Counted from the stretch's first letter, positions 16,566 to 24,936 are shown. The stretch is DNA of 64,000 nt from an uncultured Pelosinus sp. (GCA_900542835.1 UQPB01000010.1:1-64000), one strand, 5' to 3'. Program-made: numbers and translations. The notes: generated by a model from the letters alone, not told the origin.

Positions 16566-17453
16566 GTGAGCGGACGCGACATTTTCTTAGGGATAATTAT
16601 TGTTGTTATATGGGGTCTCAATTTTATTGCGATCAAAGTCGGTCTGACAGACGTTCCACCGTTGCTGTTAGGTGCCTTACGCTTCCTGGCCGTGACCTTC
16701 CCCGCCATCTTTTTTTTGCCACGGCCGCCGATTGCCTGGCGATGGCTTATCTCCCTGGGGCTGACACTTAATGTAGGTCAATTTTCGTTATTGTTTCTCG
16801 GCATGAAAATGGGCATGCCGGCAGGCCTGGCGTCGCTCGTGCTGCAAGCGCAGGTTTTCTTCACTCTGGCCATCTCTGTTACGCTGCTGGGAGAGCGATG
16901 GTGCTGGAATCATGCGCTGGGGCTGGCCCTGGCGGCCGGCGGTATGACCGTTATTGGCAGTCAACAAGACACAAACCTGGTGCTGCTTGGATTTGCACTG
17001 ACTATTGCTGCGGCAGCGAGTTGGGGAATCGGTAACATTATTATGCGGCGCGCCACCCAGGATGTCCCGCAGTTATCGATAGTATCCTTAGTCGTCTGGG
17101 CGGGGGCTGTTGCTATTCTGCCATTACTGCTGCTATCCTGGTATGTGGAAGGAGCCGACGCCTGGAAGACGGCTTTGCAGGCACCGACCTGGTCAACAGT
17201 CGCATCGGTAGCATACCTGGCGTATTTAGCCACCTTAGGCGGTTATGTTTTGTGGGGTAAGCTGCTGGCCCGTTATCCGGCTGCGATTGTTTCACCGTTT
17301 GCCCTGTTGGTGCCGGTCATCGGTATGAGCAGTTCCGCCCTGCTGCTCGGCGAATTTCTATCCGCAGCGCAGAAATGGGGGGCTTTTTTAGTCATGACCG
17401 GTTTGGTCATTCATCTTTTTGGCGAAAGGCTGCGCTTGAAGCTGGGACTGTGA
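16566..17453 (+). CDS. EamA/DMT-superfamily transporter
   Basis: 295 aa, GTG at 16566 behind GGAGGG. Two EamA repeats (about residues 5-135 and 145-285) with about ten membrane helices. The opening IWGLNFIAIKVGLTDVPPLLLGALRF resembles the YdcZ/RhaT-like and O-acetylserine/cysteine exporter (EamA) group. Only distantly similar to the exporter at 12596. It has its own promoter. Amino-acid export is the family's usual role; specific substrate unknown. Confidence 0.88.
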   Translation: MSGRDIFLGIIIVVIWGLNFIAIKVGLTDVPPLLLGALRFLAVTFPAIFFLPRPPIAWRWLISLGLTLNVGQFSLLFLGMKMGMPAGLASLVLQAQVFFTLAISVTLLGERWCWNHALGLALAAGGMTVIGSQQDTNLVLLGFALTIAAAASWGIGNIIMRRATQDVPQLSIVSLVVWAGAVAILPLLLLSWYVEGADAWKTALQAPTWSTVASVAYLAYLATLGGYVLWGKLLARYPAAIVSPFALLVPVIGMSSSALLLGEFLSAAQKWGAFLVMTGLVIHLFGERLRLKLGL

Positions 17454-17590
17454 GCGCTTGGCCGCAAAGACAGCGGAAGTACTTGGAAAAGATATCCGGA
17501 TGAACGGGACAGGCTGTTTTAACTGCTAATGATAAAAGCATATAAGTATGGATTAGATTGGTAAATAATAAAATGCTGAGGATGGATTTT

Positions 17591-18490
17591 ATGGAAGAGC
17601 AAAAGGGAATTTTACTAGAGTCAGGTACAAATGAATTTGAGATTATTGAATTCTCTGTAGGCGATGTTTTTTATGGCATCAATGTGGCAAAGGTAAGAGA
17701 AATCATCAATAACCTTCCCGTCACAGAAATGCCGCAATCGCATCCTTGGGTTGACGGGATATTTGCCCTGCGTGGCAAAATCATGCCTCTAGTCAATCTG
17801 GCCAGATGCTTGAATGGCCAGTCAAAAGGGACTGAGGCCAAAATTATTGTTGCCGAGATGAATGGCTGCTTTATCGGGTTCAAAGTCGATGATGTCACCA
17901 GAATTCACCGGATTTCGTGGCGTGAGATGGAGCCGGCTCCCTCTGTATCGGATTCGGAACGCGTTATCGGGATTGTTAAGATGGAAAAGCGCTTGGTTAT
18001 TCTTTTGGATTTTGAAAAAATATTGTCAGAAATAAACCCGGAAATTAGTAAGAAGCTTATGACGATACCTGTCTCGACCGAACAACTGGTCCATGCCCGC
18101 GAGACCAAGACGATTTTAATTGCCGAAGATTCGCAGATGCTGCGGGAATTATTAGTGCAAACCTTAAATAAAGCGGGCTATCATACCGTCGCGTCAGAGA
18201 ATGGCCAGATAGCCTGGGACAAAATACAGCAATTTACCGCCGGCGGCAATAGTTTGGCGGAACAGGCACAATTGCTGATTACAGACATTGAAATGCCGCA
18301 AATGGATGGACATAGTTTAATAAAGAAAATTAAAGAAGACAAAAATTTGGCAGACTATCCGGTTGTTATTTTTTCTTCCCTCATTAACGAAGAGATGCGT
18401 AGAAAGGGAGAAGCCTTAGGGGCTTATGCACAGATTACCAAACCGGAAATTGCACAGTTGATTGGCATTATTGATAAAAAACTGCTGTAA
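17591..18490 (+). CDS. CheV-type chemotaxis coupling protein (CheW plus receiver)
   Basis: 299 aa from ATG 17591, about 8 bases after TGAGGATGG; upstream in-frame starts (17558, 17573) lack such a site. A CheW domain (about residues 12-155: FEIIEFSVGDVFYGINVAKVREI and HPWVDGIFALRGKIMPLVNLARCL) is joined to a receiver domain (about 175-298) with acidic pocket IAEDS, phospho-acceptor Asp in LLITDIEMPQMDG, and K in QITKPE. CheV couples receptors to CheA and tunes signalling by phosphorylation. No other chemotaxis gene is near. Confidence 0.92.
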   Translation: MEEQKGILLESGTNEFEIIEFSVGDVFYGINVAKVREIINNLPVTEMPQSHPWVDGIFALRGKIMPLVNLARCLNGQSKGTEAKIIVAEMNGCFIGFKVDDVTRIHRISWREMEPAPSVSDSERVIGIVKMEKRLVILLDFEKILSEINPEISKKLMTIPVSTEQLVHARETKTILIAEDSQMLRELLVQTLNKAGYHTVASENGQIAWDKIQQFTAGGNSLAEQAQLLITDIEMPQMDGHSLIKKIKEDKNLADYPVVIFSSLINEEMRRKGEALGAYAQITKPEIAQLIGIIDKKLL

Positions 18491-18520
18491 ATACTGAAAC
18501 TGAATCGCCGCAAGTGATAG

Positions 18521-18557
18521 AAAAAAGCCTTCCAGCAAATGGCTGGAAGGCTTTTTT
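18521..18557. terminator. bidirectional terminator between cheV-like gene and tRNA-Arg
   Basis: A 16-bp stem, AAAAAAGCCTTCCAGC (18521-18536) with GCTGGAAGGCTTTTTT (18542-18557). The A-run and T-run allow it to serve the rightward CheV-like gene and the leftward tRNA. Confidence 0.92.
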
Positions 18558-18558
18558 A

Positions 18559-18633
18559 TGGTGCGCCCGGCAGGAATCGAACCTGCGCACCCGGTTCCGG
18601 AGACCGGTGCTCTATCCCCTGAGCTACGGGCGC
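18559..18633 (-). tRNA. tRNA-Arg(CCG)
   Basis: 75-base cloverleaf on the minus strand with encoded CCA (18559-18561) and discriminator A. Acceptor GCGCCCG/CGGGCGC, D arm GCTC/GAGC, anticodon loop CTCCGGA giving CCG (reads CGG), and T arm GCAGG/CCTGC with TTCGATT loop. Confidence 0.96.
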
Positions 18634-18656
18634 ATATGAGTCAAATCACAAAAAAT

Positions 18657-18685
18657 ATTATACCATACGAATCAGGCATTGTCCA
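18657..18685 (-). promoter_or_regulatory. promoter of tRNA-Arg(CCG)
   Basis: On the minus strand, -35 TGGACA (complement of 18680-18685) and -10 TATAAT (complement of 18657-18662) with 17-base spacing, 24 bases from the tRNA 5' end. Confidence 0.8.
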
Positions 18686-18744
18686 ACAGATATTGATGAA
18701 CAAAAAAATCGTCGATAGGCAAAGCTGCAAATACCGCTGTTTTT

Positions 18745-18773
18745 TTGACAAATTTGCCAAACAGAAGTACAAT
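18745..18773 (+). promoter_or_regulatory. promoter of the DUF3842 to phosphodiesterase operon
   Basis: TTGACA (18745-18750) and TACAAT (18768-18773) with 17-base spacing. It is divergent from the tRNA-Arg promoter and about 240 bases before the first gene. Confidence 0.8.
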
Positions 18774-18779
18774 TAGTAC

Positions 18780-19010
18780 GATCTTACACGATGGACAGGG
18801 CTTTGTCAATCCCATTACGTACAGGCAGTGTAAGCGATTGCGGCAATAGCTGGGATCAATCATGGCGGCTGCCGGAGTAGCGCTTTTGGACAGGCGGCTG
18901 CGCTCGCTGCAGCAGCAAGGAATAGGATTTCCTCCTTTTTACAGTTCGATGGGTCTGTTTTGCAGACTTTTTGGAGATAAACATATTGAGGCGAGAGGAT
19001 AGAACGTGCA
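18780..19010 (+). other. long 5' leader without recognised element
   Basis: About 230 transcribed bases precede the DUF3842 start. CTTACAC (18783-18789) can pair with GTGTAAG (18828-18834), but no known riboswitch motif or T-run terminator is visible. Nothing more can be supported. Confidence 0.35.
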
Positions 19011-19433
19011 ATGATTATAGCCGTCGTCGATGGAATGGGAGGCGGTCTGGGCGCTCAGCTTGTCGCCAGTTTGGTTGCGCCGATGCGCCAGAAAGCGGAA
19101 GTCATCGCCCTCGGGACCAACGCTTTGGCCACCAATGCGATGCTCCGGGCCGGCGCCAGTCGTGGTGCCAGTGGTGATAACGCGATTCTGGTTACTTTGG
19201 CTAAAGTCGATATTGTCACCGGACCAATTGGTATTATTATGGCCAACTCCATGATGGGGGAAGTTACGCCGCAAGTCGCTGCCGCCGTGGCTGATGCCGC
19301 TGCCCGCAAGGTCTTGCTGCCGGTCAGTCAGAGCCACGTGGAAATTATCGGACTGGAACCGCGGCCTCTGGGACTTGTTATCCGCGAGGCTGTCGCCCGA
19401 ATTGGGGAAATCGTTGAGGAGGGGAATGCTTGA
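19011..19433 (+). CDS. DUF3842 family protein
   Basis: 140 aa, ATG at 19011 after AGAGGAT. The sequence opens with a Rossmann-like MIIAVVDGMGGGLGAQLV and continues with IALGTNALATNAMLRAGA and IGIIMANSMMGEVTPQVAAAV. This is the small DUF3842 family of Clostridia and Negativicutes, without known function. The glycine-rich opening suggests nucleotide binding, which is inference. It overlaps the thioesterase start by four bases and opens the operon. Confidence 0.85.
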   Translation: MIIAVVDGMGGGLGAQLVASLVAPMRQKAEVIALGTNALATNAMLRAGASRGASGDNAILVTLAKVDIVTGPIGIIMANSMMGEVTPQVAAAVADAAARKVLLPVSQSHVEIIGLEPRPLGLVIREAVARIGEIVEEGNA

Positions 19434-19840
19434 TCACAGTTAGAGAAAAGGTGCGCTTTGTTGAAACTGACATGATGGGCGTGGTTCATCATTCCAACCA
19501 TTTCCGTTGGTTCGAAATGGCCCGTGTGGAGTATTTGCGGCAGGCTGGAATCCTGCTGCTGGATCTGATGGCCGAGGATATTGTGTTTCCCATTACAGAG
19601 GTATGCTGTCAGTATAAGGCTTCGGCCCGTTTTGACGATTGGCTGCTGATCCGGGCCAAGCTGGCTGATTTGAGCCGGGCTAAAATGGCGTTTACTTATG
19701 AAATTGTCAGAGAAAAGGATCTGACTGTATTGGCGACCGGCCGCACGCAAAATGTATTTACTGACGGCAGCGGCAAGATTATCCGGCTGCCGCCTGCCTA
19801 TTACGATCGCCTGCAGGCCGGATTTCAGGCTGAAGCCTGA
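19430..19840 (+). CDS. YbgC/FcbC-type acyl-CoA thioesterase
   Basis: 136 aa, TTG start at 19430 after GAGGAGGGG. Hotdog fold of the 4HBT family with the active-site stretch VRFVETDMMGVVHHSNHFRWFEMARVEYL, where the Asp and His-His-x-Asn are typical. It would hydrolyse short or aromatic acyl-CoA thioesters; substrate unknown. Membership in this operon of housekeeping nucleotide genes gives no clear link. Confidence 0.9.
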   Translation: MITVREKVRFVETDMMGVVHHSNHFRWFEMARVEYLRQAGILLLDLMAEDIVFPITEVCCQYKASARFDDWLLIRAKLADLSRAKMAFTYEIVREKDLTVLATGRTQNVFTDGSGKIIRLPPAYYDRLQAGFQAEA

Positions 19841-19936
19841 TTGGCGGCGATTGGGTTATTGCTAAAATGAGTTCCAGGCAATCATGCTGGCTGCTAGCGC
19901 ATTGACGGAACCAATAATGTAAATGGGGGATTTGTC

Positions 19937-20485
19937 GTGAATTTTTTACTCTTACTCATCGCTTTGACAGCAGTGGTTGCGATTGCTGTCTGGCTGTATT
20001 TACTGCGTCAGGGAGACGCTGAATTTTTCTTCCTGACAGACAGCCGGACTCCGTTTGAATTGCGGGAAATTACAGAGACGAAGGCGGTTTTTGTCAGCCA
20101 AATCCCGTTTGTCAACCGGGGGCGGCAGGACGGTACCGTCGTAGACGTATTTCCGCGGCAGCTATTGCCTGATGAGTATTTTGACCGTGTCGATGTGTCG
20201 GCCAAGACAACGATTGCGTCACGGCCGCGAACTGACGGCTATTGGGAAGCGGTCATCATTGAGCGCGGCAAAGGTGACGCCGTTCTCCTCAGTGTGGAGC
20301 TGACTGCCCGGAACGGCGATATCGCGGCGGCGCTGCGTGAAATGGTGGACATGCCGGTCGATATTGTCTATCAGGTTGTCGCTCGCAGCTGCTGGTATCT
20401 GGATAAAGCCAGACTGGTTATGGAAGCGTCGGAAATAACGGCGGCGCTGAGTGAAGGCCAGACGAAAGGAGGGGCGGCACAATGA
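19937..20485 (+). CDS. membrane-anchored protein of unknown function
   Basis: 182 aa, GTG at 19937 after GGGGGA. One N-terminal helix (about residues 2-23) and a soluble remainder of about 155 residues on one side of the membrane. I do not recognise the family. It overlaps the CofE-like gene by ATGA, so the two are translationally coupled and may act together. Confidence 0.75.
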   Translation: MNFLLLLIALTAVVAIAVWLYLLRQGDAEFFFLTDSRTPFELREITETKAVFVSQIPFVNRGRQDGTVVDVFPRQLLPDEYFDRVDVSAKTTIASRPRTDGYWEAVIIERGKGDAVLLSVELTARNGDIAAALREMVDMPVDIVYQVVARSCWYLDKARLVMEASEITAALSEGQTKGGAAQ

Positions 20486-21156
20486 CGGAACCGGTTTTGC
20501 AACTCATTCCTGTCCGTACCCGGATTATGACGCCCAAAGACAATATTGTCGATATTATTGAACAGTATGCCGGCGCCGATATCGGGCCCTATGACGTCGT
20601 ATCGGTAGCGGAAAGCGTGCTGGCGATTACGCAGGGCCGGATTCTCGAGATTGAAAAAATGCAGCCCCGTTTTTCGGCACGTCTGCTTTGCCGGTTTGTG
20701 CCTCAGAAAGGCAGCCTTTCCAGTACCTATGGCATGGAAGCGGCGATGCTGGCAGAAGGAGAGGGGCGAGTTATATTCGCCTTTTTGATGGGTGTACTCG
20801 GTAAACTGGTTGGCCGCAGCGGTGTCTTTTATCAATTGGCCGGCCGGCAGGCGGCACTGATTGATGATGTGACCGGCACCATGCCGCCGTTTGATAAATG
20901 CCTGGTATACGGCCCGGAGAGGCCTAATGAGGTTGCGGCTCAGATCCAGGCCCGGTTCGGCTGTCATGGGGCGGCTGTCGCCGATGTCAATGATTTGAAA
21001 CGGGCGTTGGTGGTCGGCGTCTCCGCCGGACTTGAGCCGCAGCGGCTGGCGAAGATCCTGATTGACAATCCGTTTGGCAATGCTTCACAGCAAACGCCAA
21101 TTGTTATCATTAAAAATTACGCTCTGGTGGAAGCGGCTCAGCGAAATCAGGCCTGA
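20482..21156 (+). CDS. CofE-like (F420-0:gamma-glutamyl ligase family) protein
   Basis: 224 aa, ATGA overlap with the preceding gene. Family marks are LIPVRTRIMTPKDNIVDIIEQYA near the start, DVVSVAESVLAITQGRI (the GDVVVIAxKVVSxxEGR region) and LIDNPFGNASQQTPI near the end. CofE adds glutamates to coenzyme F420 in archaea and actinobacteria. No other F420 biosynthesis gene is visible here, so it may be one of the Firmicute homologs of unknown substrate, perhaps ligating glutamate to another acceptor. Confidence 0.75.
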   Translation: MTEPVLQLIPVRTRIMTPKDNIVDIIEQYAGADIGPYDVVSVAESVLAITQGRILEIEKMQPRFSARLLCRFVPQKGSLSSTYGMEAAMLAEGEGRVIFAFLMGVLGKLVGRSGVFYQLAGRQAALIDDVTGTMPPFDKCLVYGPERPNEVAAQIQARFGCHGAAVADVNDLKRALVVGVSAGLEPQRLAKILIDNPFGNASQQTPIVIIKNYALVEAAQRNQA

Positions 21157-21329
21157 TCTCTGTTTCCTGCAGCCCCATAGCCCGGCCGCCATTGCGGTCA
21201 AAGGGATATGGGGCTGCATGGCATCCAACGGGCGGTTGTTCCTCCGCCCGGCGTGCCCCGGGCTTGCGTCTGCGGGCTGCGGGCGTAACGGCGGTTGAAA
21301 ACGGCGACCCTATAACAGGAGGCGACAGG

Positions 21330-22064
21330 ATGACAAGAATCGATGGACGCATTGGCGAACAACTGCGACCGGTTACAATTGAGCGAAACTATTTAAAATA
21401 CCCTGAGGGGTCGGTGTTGGTTGCTTTTGGTGATACCAAGGTTATCTGCAGCGCAACGGTGGAGGAGAAGGTGCCTCACTTCTTAAAGGGAAGCGGCGAG
21501 GGCTGGGTAACGGCGGAGTATTCATTGCTGCCGCGCTCCACCCAGAGCCGCAATCAGCGGGAAGCCGCCAAGGGCAGAATCACCGGCCGTACCCAGGAAA
21601 TACAGCGTCTGATCGGCCGGTCTCTGCGCGGGGTTTGCCATATGAAGGCACTGGGAGAGCGGACAATCACGCTTGATTGCGACGTGATTCAGGCCGACGG
21701 CGGTACCCGTACCGCTGCGATTACCGGCGCGTTTGTCGCCTTAGTGGATGCGGTGGCAGCCATTTGCCCGCCCGGTCAGGCTTTTGCCGTGGGCGATTAT
21801 CTGGCGGCCGTTAGTGTCGGCATCGTTGATGGTGAAGTGCTGCTTGATCTTTGCTATGCGGAGGATTCCCGGGCCGGTGTTGATCTGAATGTCGTCATGA
21901 CCGGGGCCGGCAATTATATCGAAGTCCAGGGGACCGGTGAGAAAACCTGCTATTCCCGTCAGCAGCTGGACGAAATGCTGGCCCTGGGCGAAACCGGCGT
22001 GAGGCAGCTGATTGCCTATCAAAAGAAAGTGCTGGGTGAAGCTGCATGCAGGATTGGCAGATGA
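21330..22064 (+). CDS. rph: ribonuclease PH
   Basis: 244 aa. ATG at 21330 is set by AGGAGGCGAC; a longer frame from 21192 is unsupported. The family opening RIDGRIGEQLRPVTIERNYLKYPEGSVL, phosphate-binding STQSRNQREAAKGRITGRTQEIQRLIGRSLR and catalytic LDCDVIQADGGTRTAAITGAF are intact. It trims tRNA 3' ends phosphorolytically. The stop overlaps the rdgB start (ATGA at 22061), a gene pairing common in Firmicutes. Confidence 0.96.
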   Translation: MTRIDGRIGEQLRPVTIERNYLKYPEGSVLVAFGDTKVICSATVEEKVPHFLKGSGEGWVTAEYSLLPRSTQSRNQREAAKGRITGRTQEIQRLIGRSLRGVCHMKALGERTITLDCDVIQADGGTRTAAITGAFVALVDAVAAICPPGQAFAVGDYLAAVSVGIVDGEVLLDLCYAEDSRAGVDLNVVMTGAGNYIEVQGTGEKTCYSRQQLDEMLALGETGVRQLIAYQKKVLGEAACRIGR

Positions 22065-22660
22065 GCAAACGGCGAAGCTTGACTGTAGCCAGTAAAAATG
22101 CCGGCAAAATTGCTGAAATTAGGGCCGCGTTCAGCAGCTTGCCGTTTACGGTTATTCCCGTCAGCGACTGCGGCGATTTTGCCGAGCCGGAAGAGACAGG
22201 AGCGACGTTTGCCGCCAACGCTGAGCTCAAGGCGCGTTATTATGCCGCTGCCACCGGAACCGTCTGTCTGGCCGATGATTCGGGACTGGAGGTAGACGCT
22301 TTAGACGGTGCGCCGGGAGTCTATTCAGCCCGCTTTGCCGGTCCGGAAGCCGACGATGCCGCTAATAACGCCAAGCTGCTGCGCCTGCTGGCGGGAATTG
22401 CGCCGGAGCGGCGGACAGCGCGTTTTCGCTGCGTTCTGGTTTGTTTTGACCCTTGCGGCGAAATGCTGACCGCCGACGGGGTCTGTGAGGGCGTGATTCT
22501 GGAACAACCGCGCGGCAATGGCGGCTTTGGTTATGATCCGTTGTTCTATCTGCCGGTGCTGGGCAAGACCCTGGCGGAAATTACGCTGGCGGAAAAGAAC
22601 GCGCTTAGTCATCGTGGTGCCGCGCTGCGGGCGCTGGTCAACCTTCTGCAGACAAAATGA
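22061..22660 (+). CDS. rdgB: XTP/dITP diphosphatase (RdgB/HAM1 family)
   Basis: 199 aa. The ATGA overlap with rph favours 22061 over the ATG at 22046. Motifs: ASKNAGKIAEI near the start, EETGATFAANAELKARYY, LADDSGLEVDALDGAPGVYSARFAG, GFGYDPLFYLP and SHRGAALR. The enzyme removes non-canonical purine nucleotides from the pool. It overlaps the next gene by ATGA. Confidence 0.96.
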   Translation: MSKRRSLTVASKNAGKIAEIRAAFSSLPFTVIPVSDCGDFAEPEETGATFAANAELKARYYAAATGTVCLADDSGLEVDALDGAPGVYSARFAGPEADDAANNAKLLRLLAGIAPERRTARFRCVLVCFDPCGEMLTADGVCEGVILEQPRGNGGFGYDPLFYLPVLGKTLAEITLAEKNALSHRGAALRALVNLLQTK

Positions 22661-23133
22661 TGCAGATTGGCGTTATCAGCGATACTCACGGCGATCGCCA
22701 CGGCATTGAGCGGGCAGCACTCCTGGCCGGGCCGGTTGATGTCTGGCTGCATGCCGGCGATCATTGCCGCGACAGCCGGCTGTTGGCGGCGCTAACCGGC
22801 GTTCCGGTAATCGCTGTTGCCGGTAATTGCGATCGGCCTGGCGAAGCGCGCCCCGATGAATTTTTGCAGTTTGCCGGCTGCCCGGTTTGGCTGACGCATG
22901 GCCATCGCTGCCAGGTTGAGCTAGGCCACGCCGAATTATTATTCTGGGCCAGGCAATATGGCGTCCGGCTTGTCATTTACGGCCATACGCATATTCCCGT
23001 CATTGCCTGGGAACAGGACGTGCTGATCGTTAACCCTGGCAGCGCGGCCTATCCCCGCGGCGGTTCTGCGGCCGGCTGCGGTCTGGTTGTCATTGACGAA
23101 GCCGGAATTGAGCCGCGGCTGATCGCATTCTAG
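22657..23133 (+). CDS. YfcE/MJ0936-type metallophosphoesterase
   Basis: 158 aa, ATGA overlap with rdgB (a second ATG lies three bases on). The metal-binding series is complete: ISDTHGDR, LHAGDHC, AVAGNCD, LTHGHR and YGHTHIPV. This small phosphodiesterase family is usually found beside rph and rdgB. Physiological substrate unknown. It ends the operon. Confidence 0.93.
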   Translation: MMQIGVISDTHGDRHGIERAALLAGPVDVWLHAGDHCRDSRLLAALTGVPVIAVAGNCDRPGEARPDEFLQFAGCPVWLTHGHRCQVELGHAELLFWARQYGVRLVIYGHTHIPVIAWEQDVLIVNPGSAAYPRGGSAAGCGLVVIDEAGIEPRLIAF

Positions 23134-23246
23134 GCACCACAGCTGGTAGCTGCCGTTGGCCAGGCTGCGCTGACGGCCTAGCCCCCTATGGGTATAGACT
23201 ATTGCCTGTCTTGAATGTGAAAATGTGAACACAATTAACATAATGC

Positions 23247-23275
23247 TTGTGCTTTTGCAAAAAGTATGGAATAAT
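23247..23275 (+). promoter_or_regulatory. promoter of the malic enzyme gene
   Basis: TTGTGC (23247-23252) and AATAAT (23270-23275) with 17-base spacing. The -10 overlaps the left arm of the dyad at 23273-23310. Confidence 0.55.
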
Positions 23276-23310
23276 TAGCATACATATTCTTAAAATGGTG
23301 TATGCTAATT
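23273..23310. promoter_or_regulatory. dyad operator over the malic enzyme promoter
   Basis: Perfect 12-bp arms AATTAGCATACA (23273-23284) and TGTATGCTAATT (23299-23310) with a 14-base spacer. It covers the -10 and the start of transcription and ends 32 bases before the start codon, so a bound dimer would block initiation. No regulator gene lies nearby. Confidence 0.7.
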
Positions 23311-23341
23311 TAATTTAATGCGACTGCAGAGGAGGATGTTT

Positions 23342-24592
23342 ATGACTATTGCCAGAAAAGCGATTTCTTTGCGCCAGGAACACCAGGGGATGCTGGAGGT
23401 GGCGGCAAAGGCAAAACTGGCTGACCGCGAGGACCTGAGTGTCATCTACACTCCAGGCGTTGCCGAGCCCTGCAAGCTGATCCAACAGGAAAAGGACCGC
23501 TCCTTTGAACTCACCTGCCGCGGCAATATGGTGGCAGTGGTCAGTGACGGCACGCGCGTTCTCGGGTTGGGCGATATCGGTCCGGAAGCCGCGCTGCCGG
23601 TTATGGAAGGCAAAGCGGTTCTGTTCAAGGTCTTTGGCGATATCGACGCGGTGCCAATTTGTCTTGATACGAAAGATCCGGCCAAGATTATTGAGACTGT
23701 GCGGCTGCTGCAGCCGACGTTTGCCGGCATTAATCTGGAGGACCTGTCTTCGCCGAAATGTTATGAGATTGAAGATGAATTGAAGAAAATCATGGATATA
23801 CCGGTCATGCACGATGATCAGCATGGTACCGCGATTGCCTGCGTGTCGGCATTAATTGGCGCTCTGCGGTTTGTCAAAAAGGACATCCGGACCGCCAGGA
23901 TCGTTGTCAATGGAGCCGGCGCTGCCGGCAGCGCTATTGCCAGGCTGATTCTCAGTGCCGGCGCTGAAAACCTGATTGTAGTCGACATCAACGGCGCTCT
24001 GTATGCCGGCATGCCGGGACTCAACCGTATTCAGGAGCAATTGGCGAACAGCACGAACCCGGCAAAGCAGAAGGGCACGCTGGTTGACTTTGCCAAAGGC
24101 GCCGATGTGCTGCTGGGCGTGTCAGGACCGGGCCTGTTTACGCAAGCGATCATAGCCTCAATGGGACAGGATGCGATTGTTTTTGGCATGGCTAATCCGG
24201 TTCCGGAGACCACCTATCAGGATGCCAAAGACGCCGGCGCCAGAGTGGTCGGTACCGGCCGTTCCGATGCGCCCAATCAGGTAAATAATGTTACCGTATT
24301 CCCGGGGGTATTCAGAGGGGCTATTGATGTACGGGCCAAACAGATCAATGAGGCGATGAAACTGGCGGCTACTTATGCCATCGCCGATTTGATCCGGCCG
24401 GAAGAGCTGCGGGAGGATTATGTTGTTCCCAATGCCTTTGATCCCCGGGTTGCGCCGGCGGTGGCCGCCGCAGTCGCCAAAGCGGCGATGGAAACCGGTG
24501 TTGCCCGCATAACCGTTGATCCAGAGACGGTCAGAGCCAATACCGCCGCCCGTATCAAACGCAGCCAGGAACGCCAAAAACTTTATTCCTAA
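23342..24592 (+). CDS. NAD(P)-dependent malic enzyme (oxaloacetate-decarboxylating)
   Basis: 416 aa. ATG at 23342 lies after GAGGAGGATG. Motifs include VIYTPGVAEPCKLI, GNMVAVVSDGTRVLGLGDIGPEAALPVMEGKA (split here only by quotation), MHDDQHGTAIA for metal and substrate, and the dinucleotide fold VVNGAGAAGSAIARLIL. The length fits the short bacterial form without a phosphotransacetylase tail. It converts malate to pyruvate and CO2 with NAD(P)H formation. Monocistronic; the dyad operator suggests substrate control. Confidence 0.94.
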   Translation: MTIARKAISLRQEHQGMLEVAAKAKLADREDLSVIYTPGVAEPCKLIQQEKDRSFELTCRGNMVAVVSDGTRVLGLGDIGPEAALPVMEGKAVLFKVFGDIDAVPICLDTKDPAKIIETVRLLQPTFAGINLEDLSSPKCYEIEDELKKIMDIPVMHDDQHGTAIACVSALIGALRFVKKDIRTARIVVNGAGAAGSAIARLILSAGAENLIVVDINGALYAGMPGLNRIQEQLANSTNPAKQKGTLVDFAKGADVLLGVSGPGLFTQAIIASMGQDAIVFGMANPVPETTYQDAKDAGARVVGTGRSDAPNQVNNVTVFPGVFRGAIDVRAKQINEAMKLAATYAIADLIRPEELREDYVVPNAFDPRVAPAVAAAVAKAAMETGVARITVDPETVRANTAARIKRSQERQKLYS

Positions 24593-24594
24593 TC

Positions 24595-24624
24595 TTGACA
24601 TGACGGGTTGTTATCGGCTATAAT
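24595..24624 (+). promoter_or_regulatory. promoter of the tRNA-Pro/Gly/Arg operon
   Basis: TTGACA (24595-24600) and TATAAT (24619-24624), both consensus, with an 18-base spacer, 22 bases before tRNA-Pro. Confidence 0.9.
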
Positions 24625-24646
24625 ACTCTTTGTGATTGTGCAACTA

Positions 24647-24723
24647 CGGGGCGTGGCTCAGTTTGGTAGAGCACCTGGCTTGGGACCAGGGGGTCGCAGG
24701 TTCAAATCCTGCCGCTCCGACCA
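24647..24723 (+). tRNA. tRNA-Pro(TGG)
   Basis: 77 bases with encoded CCA. Acceptor CGGGGCG/CGCTCCG, anticodon loop CTTGGGA giving TGG (reads CCA), T arm GCAGG/CCTGC with TTCAAAT loop. Confidence 0.96.
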
Positions 24724-24739
24724 GCAGATCACAGAGTAT

Positions 24740-24813
24740 GCGGGTGTAGCTCAATGGTAGAGCACTAGCCTTCCAAGCTAGCTACGTGGGTTCGATTCCC
24801 ATCACCCGCTCCA
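24740..24813 (+). tRNA. tRNA-Gly(TCC)
   Basis: 74 bases with encoded CCA and discriminator T. Acceptor GCGGGTG/CACCCGC, anticodon loop CTTCCAA giving TCC (reads GGA). Confidence 0.96.
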
Positions 24814-24822
24814 ATGAATGTG

Positions 24823-24852
24823 TAACCGGCACAGAGCGATCTGTGCCGGTTA
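24823..24852 (+). repeat. 13-bp hairpin between tRNA-Gly and tRNA-Arg
   Basis: TAACCGGCACAGA (24823-24835) pairs with TCTGTGCCGGTTA (24840-24852) around GCGA. There is no T-run, so transcription should continue into tRNA-Arg. A role as a processing site is inference. Confidence 0.65.
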
Positions 24853-24860
24853 TCCAATAC

Positions 24861-24936
24861 GCGCCTGTAGCTCAGGGGATAGAGCAACGGACTTCTAATC
24901 CGTTGGTCGTACGTTCGAATCGTACCAGGCGCGCCA
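24861..24936 (+). tRNA. tRNA-Arg(TCT), likely prophage attachment gene
   Basis: 76 bases with encoded CCA and discriminator G. Acceptor GCGCCTG/CAGGCGC, anticodon loop CTTCTAA giving TCT (reads AGA), T arm GTACG/CGTAC with TTCGAAT loop. The prophage integrase gene starts 140 bases downstream in the convergent direction, so the 3' end of this tRNA is the likely attL core. The matching attR lies outside the window. Confidence 0.95.

Noticed and set aside
18558..18776. Open frame of 72 codons at the tRNA-Arg(CCG) locus
   Set aside because: Its first third is the complement of the tRNA; the remainder is the divergent promoter region.
24823..24852. Hairpin between tRNA-Gly and tRNA-Arg as a terminator
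   Set aside because: No T-run follows and tRNA-Arg has no promoter of its own, so transcription must pass through.
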